From: Gamsiella multidivaricata
Lineage: Eukaryota > Mortierellomycota > Mortierellomycetes > Mortierellales > Mortierellaceae
DNA: 64,000 nucleotides
Direction: 5' to 3'
NCBI RefSeq assembly: GCF_025024155.1
Contig: NW_026251709.1
Location: forward strand, 248,001-312,000
The position numbers and the translations under genes were made by a program. This document shows, piece after piece, positions 1 to 10,412 of this stretch (positions are counted from its first letter, which is position 1; each line of letters opens with the position of its first letter). The notes under the pieces are model-generated. The model had not been told where the DNA came from. It did no database searches and saw only the letters and a list, made by a program, of their open reading frames with translations.

Positions 1-93
1 CTGGTCAATGCTCAGAAACGTTGGAGAGACGACTGGAGTCAGTTGAAAAAGAGATCTTATGGACAGTCTTCGGCGAATACGTCCTTGTGCTAG
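1..93 (+). CDS. possible C-terminal end of a gene cut by the left edge
   Basis: Frame 1 is open from the first base to a TAG at 91-93 and encodes about 30 residues rich in basic and polar amino acids (it contains the string QKRWRDDWSQLKKRSYG). The composition resembles a charged C-terminus. The stretch is too short to name, and chance openness is quite possible. If real, the rest of the gene lies to the left of the window. Confidence 0.3.
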   Translation: MVNAQKRWRDDWSQLKKRSYGQSSANTSLC

Positions 94-237
94 GGGCAAT
101 CAAGCCCTCATACAGTAGAACAATTACTTTGCCCTCCCACTCTCAAAAAATTAAAAAAAAATTGGGTGCTCCGTATGATTCCAAGGCACTCTCCATGCTA
201 AACGGTGCTCCATTGTGTAAAATGACGAGGAAACGCG

Positions 238-258
238 ACAGACAGACAGACAGACAGA
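238..258. repeat. (CAGA)n microsatellite
   Basis: About five copies of a GACA/CAGA tetranucleotide in tandem. Non-coding. Confidence 0.8.
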
Positions 259-1294
259 GAGTGTGTGTAGACTGGTCTAGGCAGTGAAATGCTACGGGTG
301 GATGCATAGAGACTGATAGGGTGCAACGTGAACGTGCGGAGTAAACTATTGGGGCGGGATATATATATATTTTTTTTTTTTAAAAAAAAAAAAGAAACAA
401 TTATCGTTGCCCATCTTTTGTTCTGGCCGTCATTGCAATCTCGAGTGTACAGTCCTTGGAGTGACAAGCATAGCACAGCAGAATAGGAAGCCAGTCGGTC
501 GCGGAGCAATTTTGTAAAGAAAGTTATATTTGAGCGCACCCGCGAGGAATATTCGACTGATGTGTGTATGGGGGGGGGGGGGCAATGACTGCAGGCATGA
601 GTCGCCGAGTAACGTAATCTTACACAGCAATCTACGTACATGCTGAAGAGCGGTGCGCCCAATAACGCGATCGCTGGGGCCGTAGCCGGTATATTGCTCC
701 TTATTACCGCCACTGTTGCTGTTGTCGCTGTTGCTGCGGTGGGTAAGGTGGAGAATTCGACCAACCATAGACTCTGTTTGCTGAAACTGTTGTTGCAGTA
801 GACATTTCGTTGGTTGTTCCAAGGGCTGCTCATCTGGCCGTGGTTGGCATAACAGCGGATAGCATCACCTTCGCTTTTGCTGTTTTTTTTTTTTTTACGT
901 TGATGTCGCTGTCTCTGAGCTTATTGGAGTCAATAAGTACGTTGATGGTAAGTTCACAACTCGTTGGATATTTAGTGCGCTCTGCTTGGAGCTGTTCTGG
1001 GGTCAGTTATGGAGAATTGGAAAAAGGACAAGTGAAAACTGGGAGTGTGGGAAGGTTACACATACTGGGGGTTTTTTTTTTCGCCTTTCCTTTCAAGTTA
1101 AACCCAGTTCAGTCAATGAGATGCATAAGCGTCAAAAGCGACCGTCAGCACATCCCAGGTCGAACCGTGCGATATTATCATCAAAGAAAGCATCGTTGAA
1201 TTGTCAGTGTGCATGCCATACAAGATGTGCAAGCGGTTAAAATTATTACTAATTGCGTCTTTTATTACCAACGGATGCCGCTAATATCGAGAGG

Positions 1295-1318
1295 AAAAAA
1301 AAAAAAAAAAAAAAAAAA
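1295..1318. repeat. 24-base poly(A) run
   Basis: Uninterrupted A run about 310 bp beyond the stop of the minus-strand nucleotidyltransferase gene, so it reads as poly(T) on that gene's sense strand. Confidence 0.85.
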
Positions 1319-1630
1319 GACCATGAGGGATTGCATAAAGAGAAGAATGTAATTGTAGGAACTGTAGGAGTGGGGAGAAAAAAAATCTTAGGGGGATATA
1401 CAAGATAATGCATTTGGATTGGATAGTGAGAAAATGATATAGCACAGAAGGATCAGTGAGAAAGAATGAAGAGAGAACGAACAGGAGAACAAAAAAAGAA
1501 AATGCGTCGAGATGTGGTTGACTGAACCATGTTGAAAATTCGATCGCCCGAAAAAATAATAGAGACGGCATCGCCTCGTCAAGAGGGGGGTGCGCGTCTT
1601 GCTAAACGTTCGGGATTTGTTCCTAGATGA

Positions 1631-4600
1631 TTACATAGCATCGATCCCAGGACCAGCCTCGCCAAGCTCTGCAGGAACAACAATTGATCGCGCCTTCGCT
1701 TGCTCTGCCGAGTCCTGCTGCTTCAATCCTTGGTGGTTCCCACGCAACTCACCTCGGTTTGAGTTAGTCGACCACAATACGCTCTTCTTGCCACCCTTCT
1801 TCTTCCTGCACTCAGTACTATCCCCAGCTGTCCCTATGGGGCCTGTCTGGGTGGATTCGGGCTTGTTGACAATCCTGGCAATATCCGCTAAGCATAGCTC
1901 CACTGCTGCTCTGGGTACTTTTCCCCCATGGCCTCCATCGCGGTTGTTGCCGTTGGCCCGTCCATTTTTCTGACCGCCATGGCCCTTCGGTCCTTCGCCA
2001 CCATGACTCTTGCCTGTTGATTTGTGTCGAGGAGGTGAAGCCGGTGGCGATGATGGGGGCCTGGATGTTCCATTCCGCTCGCCTTGCTTTCCAACAGTCA
2101 TAGACGATCCTGCGGTGTCATCGCGCGTGCGTATGCTGGATTTCCGTGGCCGGTTCTGTGCAGGACCTTCAACGCCGACAGCATTGCCTTCAGCCAAAGC
2201 CTTCCCGGAGTCGTTCCTAGGAAAATTGATAGCAGCAGCCTCTTCTAATGTTGAGCTCGTGACTCCGACCTCACTACAGGTAGTTGCATCCTTTCTTGTG
2301 TTGCTTATTCGAGTCGAGGTCAAGGACGGCAGGTCCTTACTTGGAGGGGACACAGAATTTGACCGTGCCCGCTTTTCGTGCCCGGCACGATCATATCGAT
2401 TATTGGATGCGTATGAAGAGTTGTTTCCTCGAGGGCGCCATGATTCCGTATGCCTGACAGTGTCATCAGCGTCCGCGCTCCCCTCATTTCGTCCATGGAA
2501 ACTGTGATGATGGGACCTGTATCCATTAACATAGCGTCTTCCTAATGTGGAATGGTTGTTGGCAGAAAAATTGCCGACGCCGCCACTTCGGTTGTAGACA
2601 CTGTTATTGTTGTTGTGATAGTAGCAAGGGGGGAACACCCATTGCTCGCACACTTGATCCAAACTGCTATTGTGATTAAGAATATCCAACGCCCGTCGAA
2701 ATTCCTGCTTCAGACCCTTGCTGCTAGCCATATCGCACGAGTTTCCAAGGTTTCGCGTGGTGTCAAATGGCTCCTCGATACAAAACAGTCGATAATGCTT
2801 TCCAGGGATATGCCAGCCCTTCGACTCCTTAGTCAAGTAGCATCCATGTCGGACCGAGACGACGTGATGGTCGTAGTCAAACTCGATCGCAAACCTACAG
2901 AATCCATAAAAATGCATTAGACATCTGTGAAATCGGGTATTATTGTGAAAAAAGGAAAACATCGACACTTGTCATTACTTACTTTCGGAAAAAGGCATAA
3001 AGCAGCCCTCCTAGCGACTCTTTGTTAGCATCCCCAAATCCCTCTAGCTGCGACAGGTCGCTAAAGAACGATGTGTTATTGCCGTTGATGATCTGATTAT
3101 CCGGCGATAGCTCGTGAGGCATGTCATGGAGGGAGGGCAGAATTGGTGGCGATCGCATCTGTAAGAAATTGATGACCATGCAAATCCATGTATATGTCGA
3201 TATCGTGCCTCCGTTCGCTATCCGATTGTAAGGACGGTTGGGCGTGTCAGTCCAGAATAATGCGATGAAGCACAGATAGATACGATCGCGGTGCCAAAAT
3301 GAGACATACCGGCATCGTTCAGCACTCTCTTTCGCGCCCAGTGCTTAATGATCATCGCAAAAGGCCGGACGCGAGGGTCGATCGCCACATATGTCCTGAC
3401 CATCCTCGAATTCATAATCCCCAGCTGCGTATTAATGTTCATGTCGCAAGAGAGTTGCCTAACAAAGAACAACAGAGGGGATATAAGTATAGGAGCTCCT
3501 TTGTGATCCTCTTATTGTTGAGCAGCTGAAAATAAAAAATAACAAAAAATAAAAAGCTTACAACTGAGGATCCCACAGTTTGACGATGGGGACCTTTGCC
3601 CCGGGGACGCAAAACACATTTTCCATGCCATGCTTTCGGAACACCTCCGCCAACATTTCCACACCCTGTAGGCCTAACCAGGATGTCAAAATGCAGATAT
3701 CCACATCGCTTGTATTGGTACCGAGGTCATTCACAGTCGATCTGAGAAGTAAGAAAGAACCTACGTGTATTAGTAAATGCGACTTTTCTTTAAAAAAAAA
3801 TGGACAATAACCAGAGAGCTCTGCACTTCCATCTTTTCTCATAAGAAATAAGTGGAAATTCATACCCAAATGGTAGCACTTTGATATCCTGCCCAGGCCA
3901 TTCAGTGTGGATGATGCCCTCAATCTTGCTGATCAACATTGTCCTGCGCTGATGGCTCTCTTCAGTCGGCAGTAGATTCTATTGATTTTGAATATAGCCA
4001 AGAAGGAGACCCAGTTAGTGTACATGTTTATACAACCTCAACGGCGCACGACCCGTGTGTAAATGTGCTTGTGGCATGTACACAAACAAATCTCTTTGTC
4101 TTTGGTATGGGGAAAGTGTGAATTGCGGATATGGGTGGTGAATTGCGGATTGCAGACGGGGATGGCACGTTGAGGAAGGGTAGTCGCACGTGGGCTTGAA
4201 TACTTTCATTCTAAGGATCAACCATGAAGACCAAGTAGCCTCCACTCGCCTTCTCTTTGAGTATTGCAGATAAACATACCTCGAATAGCCTGTACATCTC
4301 CATTGTTAGGCTCGCTTCACGCTCAGGAGGTAATACAATTGGCACCTGTTGATGCAGCCGTTGCTCAGTGGAAATATTTGGTGTAGACGATCGCATTGGC
4401 GGTCTGACGATCGGCCTCGGGTTCACTCGGATGGGTGCAACCCCTGGTAGGAGTGCGGTCCAGGCCGAAGCAGGTTGCGCTGGCAGGTGAGATGCAAGGG
4501 AAGATATCCTGGGCGCCATCAGTATTACAGGCGTTACTGCAGGAGCAACTCTCGATGATCGAGCTGCTCTTGTTGCTGGTGGTGGTGCTGATCCTGCTCG

Positions 4601-5221
4601 TGCTCGGGCTGGAGGGGTTTTACTCCACTCCTCTGGTCGAACTTTTTCGGTGCCAGGAACTTGGACTTCGACTGGCTCCTTAACAAACTGCTGTCTGGTT
4701 GGGGACAGAGGGGGCGTGGCTATCATCAGACTGGGCGCAAGATAATTACGCATGTTGTTGCTGTTGCAATCCTGAAGGGTGAGGATAGAGACAGGATTCC
4801 GAACCAAGCTGCTTGAGAGTACATCGGCACTATTCCCAGCAGAGATATAATCATGCCCATGCTCGAAGGCATGGGCTGTATTGACGCCATTTTCTGTAGA
4901 GTCAGCAGAGTCAGCAGAGTCAGTGGAATCGACCGAGACGGTATCGGCGCCACTTTCTGAGAAGGAGTCTTCGAAGCTGGTAGGCGAGTCTGGTCGCTGC
5001 TGTTGTTGCTGGTGGTTTTCCTGGCGTTTCTGAGACCGAGGCTGACGTTGCTGCTGCTGTTGATGTGGGGTGTGTAGACTGACGACAGGGTGCAGCAGGG
5101 TCTGACCGTGCAGAGGCGAGTGTGGGGGGCCCATGGGGTGCTTGCCTTGATCGCAGATAGGGGGAGAAACCGTGGTAGTGGAACTGAGACGCTTGTGCTC
5201 GCTGTTCAGAGGTAGCAACAT
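1631..5221 (-). CDS. Cid1/TRF4-type non-canonical poly(A)/poly(U) polymerase
   Basis: Predicted RNA 3'-terminal nucleotidyltransferase that adds A or U residues to RNA; this sequence cannot decide which. Six exons: about 5221-4280, 3978-3866, 3741-3562, 3458-3310, 3217-2983 and 2894-1631, giving about 960 aa. The first ~300 residues are a disordered Gln/Ser/Pro-rich region. The polymerase-beta core follows: FGSTVNDLGTNTSDVDICI, with catalytic Asp pair about D364/D366, and a third acidic residue in SCDMNIN (about D417). The central domain contains IKHWARKRVLNDA and TYTWICMVINFLQ, followed by a PAP-associated motif (YAFFRKFAIEFDY, about 536-547). After about residue 600 the protein is a long Asn/Ser/Arg-rich tail ending in a basic, Gly/Lys-rich segment. 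All introns are GT-AG and every junction keeps the frame. The start is the first ATG of the open frame; an upstream TTG is not needed. Family call strong; substrate unknown. Confidence 0.9.
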
Positions 5222-5412
5222 GGACGAGGACAAAGGGTTGCGAGGAAGAGGGGTCCAGCTATCCTCTCGTTCAGCGGAAGAGGGTTCAGACGGAGGAAGA
5301 GTGTTAAGTTGGGGTTTTTTTTAATTTTTGTTGAGGGTGAAGTTGTGGTTGCGGTTGTGGATTCAAAGGAGGATTGATCAGAAAGAAAAGAAAGAAAAAG
5401 GGAATGAGAGAC

Positions 5413-5440
5413 TGGATGGATGGATGGATGGATGGATGGA
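5413..5440. repeat. (GGAT)n microsatellite
   Basis: About seven tandem copies of a GGAT tetranucleotide upstream of the nucleotidyltransferase gene. Confidence 0.85.
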
Positions 5441-5559
5441 TTGGTGGCAAAGGCGAGGAGAAGAGAGATCGAGGTGTGCGGTGGGAGAGAACGATGGGGG
5501 GAGAAGAGAGGGATCAAAAAAAAAAAGAGGACCAGTCCGGCGCCCTCTTCAGAGAGAGT

Positions 5560-5710
5560 GAAGGAGAGTGACCCGCAAAGGGAGGAGGACAGGAAAGAAA
5601 GAGAGAAGGAAAGGAAAGGTAAAAGGTAAAGAAAAGGCAGAGAAGAAAAGAGAAGAGAGGAGAAGGGAAGAAAAGAGAAGAGAAGAGAGGAGAAGGGAGG
5701 ATGAGGGTAA
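5560..5710. repeat. purine-only tract with internal duplication
   Basis: About 150 bp in which the plus strand is nearly all A and G. Inside it a unit containing AAGAAAAGAGAAGAG is repeated twice in tandem with small changes (roughly 5640-5700). Such polypurine tracts are low-complexity and mirror-like; here the tract sits about 340-490 bp upstream of the nucleotidyltransferase start. Confidence 0.7.
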
Positions 5711-6172
5711 TGAGAAGACAGGTCCACAGTTGGTGGTTGTCTGCTTTTGTCGAATGGAAAGGACGTTGGTGCATGCAAAGGAAGAATGGATCCCACGATG
5801 ATGTCCTCTTTGTTGTGGACAGACTCGTCTCCACGGTGCACCAAAATGAACTAAATAATAATGGCTTTCTTTCGCGCTGCTCTGGCACAGGCACAGAAAC
5901 TGCGGGAAAGAGGGAGAGGGAATTGCATTTACCCTCCCCCTTTCTCATCCTTTTGGGCGCATTTTGATATTCCTCCAACCATATCATTCGATATCTCACA
6001 CGCACGCACACACATACATATACAATCGATTGTGCCCACCAATTTGTATGCTTGCATATGTGTACGTACAGATGTATGCATACTCATATATCACCACTCC
6101 CTCATCCGTGTCGTTACTGACCTATATCCCTCGGCCTCTTCCTCATCAGCTCCATCATTTCCTCAAAGCCCC

Positions 6173-6173
<1 letters not shown>

Positions 6174-6203
<30 letters not shown>
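6174..6203. repeat. (CTTT)n microsatellite
   Basis: About seven tandem CTTT units in the spacer downstream of TMA7. Confidence 0.85.
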
Positions 6204-6473
6204 CTCCTCCCTGCATCTCTCGCAGGAGCAGTTGATGCGCAAAAGCATGCAATCTTAAAATGCGACAGCATCTCGCTCCAGAGGCACATGCAACAATCCT
6301 GTCAATTCCCGAATTTCCGGTTCATTGTAGCATCATCATTCCTTCTCGATCCTCAGAACTATCCATGCTCTGCTGCGCCGTGGGTCGTTTTTGAATTCAA
6401 TTTCTTTACAAGGAATGTTCTGAACTGCGTTCCTGACTTTTATTATTCCTCTATCGCGTTCCATCTTCCTTCG

Positions 6474-6881
6474 CTACTTCTTGCCACTCTTCTTGATGCC
6501 GCCACCAACTTGAAAAGTCGAGAAGAAGAGGGAGGGTCCATATTGTGAGAAAAAAAAATGCACTGCGCCACGCGAATATGAAAAAAAAAAACCCCCCTCA
6601 AAAAAGGACAAGAACTTACCGAGGGGTCCCTTTCCAGCGGCCTTTTGCTGCATCTCTTTCAGCTTAGCCTGCTCTTCCTTCTGCTTGGCCTTGTAGGCGA
6701 GGTCTTCCTGTAGGCACGAAACAAAAGAAAAAAAAAGCCGATTCAATATGAATCGCTTTTGCATTCAGGGCCTGACCAAAGCATACATGTGCTTGTAACG
6801 GAAAGGTACCTCGTCCAGGTCAACAGCCTTCTTCTTGGGTGCCTTGAGGGGCTTTGCTTTTCCTCCAGCGCGTCCAGACAT
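6474..6881 (-). CDS. TMA7: translation machinery-associated protein 7
   Basis: Small basic ribosome-associated protein (TMA7/CCDC72 family), found with cytoplasmic ribosomes in yeast. Three exons: 6881-6810, 6707-6620 and 6508-6474, giving 64 aa, the usual family length. The N-terminus MSGRAGGKAKPLKAPKKKA, the central DEEDLAYKAKQKEEQAKLKE and the C-terminus GPLVGGGIKKSGKK fit the family consensus along the whole length. Introns are GT-AG (112 and 111 nt) and preserve the frame exactly. The start is the only suitable ATG. It is transcribed away from LETM1 with 282 bp between the two start codons, so the two genes probably share a promoter region. The single-exon open frames around it are shadows. 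Confidence 0.95.
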
Positions 6882-7163
6882 AATGGCTTCTCTGTGCGAG
6901 TGTGTGTATGAGAGAGTGAGGGAGTGAGAGAGTGAGGGAGTGGATGAGAGAACAAATGAGTGAATGTGTGAATGGAGTGTACGTGTGTGTAAAAAACGAC
7001 AGGGTCTTTTTTCAATGGCCAATCGAATTGCCCCCAAAAAGAAGTGACTTGCATGGCCCTGCTATTTCCTTTTTTGTCACCATAGTCCTCCTTTTGTCCG
7101 TCTCACCCCATTGCTCTGTTCAGTACATTCCTCTGCTCCACTCTCACCCATCCCAATCCGAAC
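6882..7163. promoter_or_regulatory. divergent promoter region between TMA7 and LETM1
   Basis: This 282-bp interval lies between two outward-facing start codons. It contains a GAGTGAGGGAGTGAGAGAGTG-like purine-rich stretch next to TMA7 (about 6905-6955) and a pyrimidine-rich half next to LETM1 (about 7080-7160). Both genes thus have CT-rich sense leaders. No clear TATA box was seen. Confidence 0.6.
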
Positions 7164-9993
7164 ATGTACCACACCCTCAGACCCTCTCTCAGGGTTGGCA
7201 TCACCGCCGCAAGGGATCTGTCAGGTATCCCGGAGCTTCACCTTCCTTTGCCCGTGTGTTTGATCCGAGCTGAGCTGAGCTGATCTGATCTGAACTCATC
7301 CCATGTCCTCCTCACTAACCCAACCTTTTTATTGACCCACCAACAGGCCCTCACTCGTCCGCGTTGCGTATGAATGTCTCGACTCCCTACTACCGCTCTG
7401 TCAAGGTCCAGGTCGTCCACATGCGACAAACCAACGTTCAGGGGCTCAAATACAGCAGTCAGCGCCATGCCTTTCACTCGTCGCCATTTCCTAGGATCCC
7501 CAGCTCCCTACGGCTTTTACGCGCGACAGAGCAGCAGCAACAGCCACTCCTCAAATCGACCATCGAAAAGGAGACCCTTGCTTCTCGTTCCGCCGAGATG
7601 GCCAAGGCCAAGGCAGCCAAGGAGGCTACCGAGGCTGCCAGTGGAATTGCAGGCGAGGGTGCCGTTGTTCAACCTAAAAAGTCGCTCTGGGTGAGATTCA
7701 AGAACGAGATGATCCATTATTGGCACGGAACAAAACTGCTCGGCAAAGAGATCAAGATCTCGACCAAGTTGGCTGGTCGGCTGTTGCATGGAAACAAACT
7801 GACTAGACGCGAGCAGAGACAGGCAAGTGCATCCTATTACAAATCATATCGTGTTCTCACACGGTCGATGAAAAGTTATCAATTGAATATCTAACCTCCC
7901 CAAATTCCTTCATTTACTTCTTTAATAGCTGAGACGAACCACTGGAGACCTGCTTCGATTGCTCCCTTTCTCGGTCTTCCTGATTGTGCCCTTCATGGAA
8001 CTGTTGCTGCCTGTCGCATTGAAACTTTTCCCCAATATGCTGCCCTCAACCTTTGAGGACAAGTACGCGGAGGAGGAAAAGAGGAGAAAGCTGCTCAAGA
8101 TGCGACTCGAGATGGCAAAGTTTTTGCAAGAGACAATCGAGGAGTCAGGAATCCCAGGGTCCTCGCGTGCAGAGGCCGTCAAGGAATTTGGCGATTTCTT
8201 CAGGAAGGTGCGCACAACTGGCGAACAGGCCTCGACAGACGAGCTGATCCGGGTCGCCAAACTGTTCCATGACGAATTGACACTTGACAACCTGTCCAGG
8301 CCCCAGCTCGTCTCTATGTGTCGCTACATGAACCTCAACGCGTTCGGAACAGACAACTTTTTGAGATACCAAATCCGCAACAAAATGAACTCTATCAAGC
8401 AGGACGACAAGGTAAGCCTGCCCATACATACATCATAAGCAGTCGCGCAGACGGACAGTTCCGTATCTTTCAATATTTTTAGTGCCCCCCATTCAACTTG
8501 TGGTGGAAGAACTATTTCCGTGAATTCCGGGACGGCTTCTCATGCCGGGTCTTTGATCTTTCTTTTTTTTCTTTTTTTTTTCTTTCAATAGTTGATTATG
8601 GCGGAAGGCGTCGACTCATTGACGACGCGTGAACTCCAAGCTGCTTGCCAGTCGCGCGGTATCCGTACAGGAGGCGTGTCGACCGCCCGTCTTCGAAGTG
8701 AACTCCAGCAATGGCTGGAGCTCAACTTGACCTATGCGATTCCATCTTCGCTCTTGATTCTCTCGCGCGCATTCTCGTTCTCGGACTTTAAGGAAATGGC
8801 CACGCCCGTCGAGGCCCTTCAGGCGACCCTTTCATCCTTGCCCGACAGCCTGTTGACAGAGACAGAGCTTCATGTGTCAGAACTCGAGGGCGCAGCTACA
8901 GCTCAACAAAAGCTGGAAGTCTTGGAGCAGCAGGAGGAGCTTATCGCTGATGAGTTGGCTCAAGAGGAGAAGGAAGAAAAGGCCCGCAAGGTCCGCAAGG
9001 AGGAGGCAAGGATCAAGAAGGAGACTGAGGGAAGAGAGAAGCAAAAGGTACAGGATCAGCAGGAGGCACCTGCTGTAGCGACCTCGGCCGACACTCTCGC
9101 TTTTGACAAGCCGATTCCTGTGGCTACTACTGCTGGTGCTCCTGCGACTCTGGCGGGCGCATCAGAGTTATTGACGGACGCTCAGGTCGCTGCACAGGTG
9201 GCCAAGGATGTTGGTGCGACTGCAGCCACAAAGGAGTTGCTTCAGGCTGCAGAGTCCGTGAGTACCAGCCCTCCTGCTCCTGCTCCTGCTGCAGTTGCTG
9301 GTGCGGCCCCTGTTGCTAAACCTACCGAGGATGAGGAAGACACTGCCCGCATGACGGAGGAGCAATTGCTCGAGCTGAGAGAGGCTTTGTGCATCATGTC
9401 ATCTCGTTCGGCCGTGTTGGAGGAGCGCGAGGAACTGGAGGATCTAAAGGAGGATCGCATGGACTACAAGGAGGTAATGTACCGCTTATCAAGAAGGGAT
9501 CAGAAGATGGTGTAGGATGTGCAGAATAAGGAAGACTAATGAGTGTTTTGATCTCTTTAAATGTTTATAGGACATCGAGGAGTTGGCGCAAGTCCAGCGC
9601 AAGGAGCACAACGTGTCGAAGAGACTGGGTAGCCGCCTCGAAAAGATGATTGCGAAGCTGGATCAGGAACTGCAGGCGTTTGATGCGGAGGGCAACAAGT
9701 TGCAGGCGTTCCAGGCCAACGAGCGCGGAGAGTTGACAGTAAAGGATATCGAGTCGGCCTTGAAGGTGATCAAGCACGCGCCGGACGAGGAGAAGATTAA
9801 GCAGATTGTCAAGAAGTTGGATGTGGACGGCGACGGACTGGTCCTGCTGAGCCACATCGTCGAGTTGGCGGACCTGGTAGAGCAGGAGGAGGGCACGGGT
9901 GTCCTTGTCGAGGGCAAGAAGGTCCAGGGCAAGGAGACCGAGACCGAGAAGGATAAGAAGCTCAAGAAGGAGGACGTCCTGAAGGAGGATTAG
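7164..9993 (+). CDS. LETM1: LETM1/Mdm38-type mitochondrial inner-membrane protein
   Basis: Inner mitochondrial membrane protein of the LETM1/Mdm38 family, linked to K+(Ca2+)/H+ exchange and binding of mitochondrial ribosomes. Five exons: 7164-7224, 7347-7822, 7929-8411, 8592-9473 and 9571-9993, giving 774 aa. The N-terminus MYHTLRPSLRVGITAARDL is a typical basic, acid-poor presequence and fixes exon 1. The single membrane segment, about 190-212 (LLPFSVFLIVPFMELLLPVA), is followed by LKLFPNMLPSTFE, a family hallmark, then the ribosome-binding-like LETM domain and coiled-coil, Glu/Lys-rich regions. Near residue 718 is an EF-hand-like loop, DVDGDGLVLLSH, whose last position is His rather than the usual acidic residue. 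Intron 2 (7823-7928) begins with GC (CAG|GCAAGT). The other introns are GT-AG. A polyadenylation-like AATAAA lies at 10134. Confidence 0.95.
7823..7928 (+). other. GC-AG intron in LETM1
   Basis: The exon before reads CAG and the intron opens GCAAGT, the consensus for U2-type GC-AG introns; it closes TTTAATAG before CTGAGACG. Joining here restores the conserved string RREQRQ-LRRTTGDL of the family. No GT donor nearby keeps both frame and conserved residues. Confidence 0.85.
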
Positions 9994-10412
9994 GCAACCA
10001 TTCTGTACTTTCTCAACCTCGCCCCTCTCTCTCCCACGCCATCACTGCCACCACTGCCACTACAGCGGCTGCGATTCCGCGGTTGCCCATGTACACTTTA
10101 CACTCCCCACATCCACTCACTCTTCTCACCATAAATAAAACTTTCATAGATTCTTTGAGGCCATGCTCTAGACTGCCACGTTGCCATATGGGCCATTACG
10201 GGGCATGCGCCGATTGTCTATATGTGATGCTGAGAGCGCTCTAAATTAAAGAAAAAAAAAATCTAGGCCGTTGAAGAAGGGTCTCACTGCTCTTGCACAC
10301 ATCTTACACTCATCTTGTCATTTCCCATTCAACCATTTCCCACCAACACCCGACACAAGGATTCCTTCATTGCAACGACAACTGTCCATTGGAAACCTCT
10401 GTCATCCACACC
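9994..10412. other. spacer between LETM1 and the secreted-protein gene
   Basis: Holds the LETM1 3' untranslated region with an AATAAA, then a CA-rich leader (about 10280-10412) leading into the start codon of the next gene. No separate gene seen. Confidence 0.6.
10134..10139 (+). terminator. AATAAA polyadenylation signal of LETM1
   Basis: AATAAA 141 bp after the LETM1 stop codon, in an AT-rich context, before the next plus-strand gene. Confidence 0.5.

Larger units (their letters stand above)
94..1630. other. intergenic region, no supported gene
   Basis: Low-complexity DNA downstream of the nucleotidyltransferase gene. It contains a CAGA tetranucleotide repeat (about 238-258), AT/T/A runs near 360-393, a G run near 580-591 and a 24-A run (1295-1318). 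A minus-strand open stretch around 430-822 with a few glutamine codons has no convincing start, splice sites or family match. No RNA gene was recognised. Confidence 0.6.
5222..6473. promoter_or_regulatory. upstream region of the nucleotidyltransferase gene and 3' flank of TMA7
   Basis: Holds the 5' flank of the minus-strand nucleotidyltransferase gene. The plus strand is almost pure purine from about 5560 to 5710, so the gene's sense strand is CT-rich, as in other promoters of this window. It also contains a GGAT repeat (5413-5440) and a CTTT repeat (6174-6203). Open frames over this stretch are products of the biased composition. No gene supported. Confidence 0.5.

Noticed and set aside
198..833. 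Minus-strand open frames over a GCTGTTGTCGCTGTTGCTG stretch, suggesting a Gln/Thr-rich exon
   Set aside because: Two overlapping frames are equally open, there is a stop just upstream in the Gln-rich frame, and no paired splice sites or family motif were found.
5206..6011. Ser/Leu/Phe-rich minus-strand frames
   Set aside because: They translate a CT-rich promoter tract; composition alone keeps the frames open.
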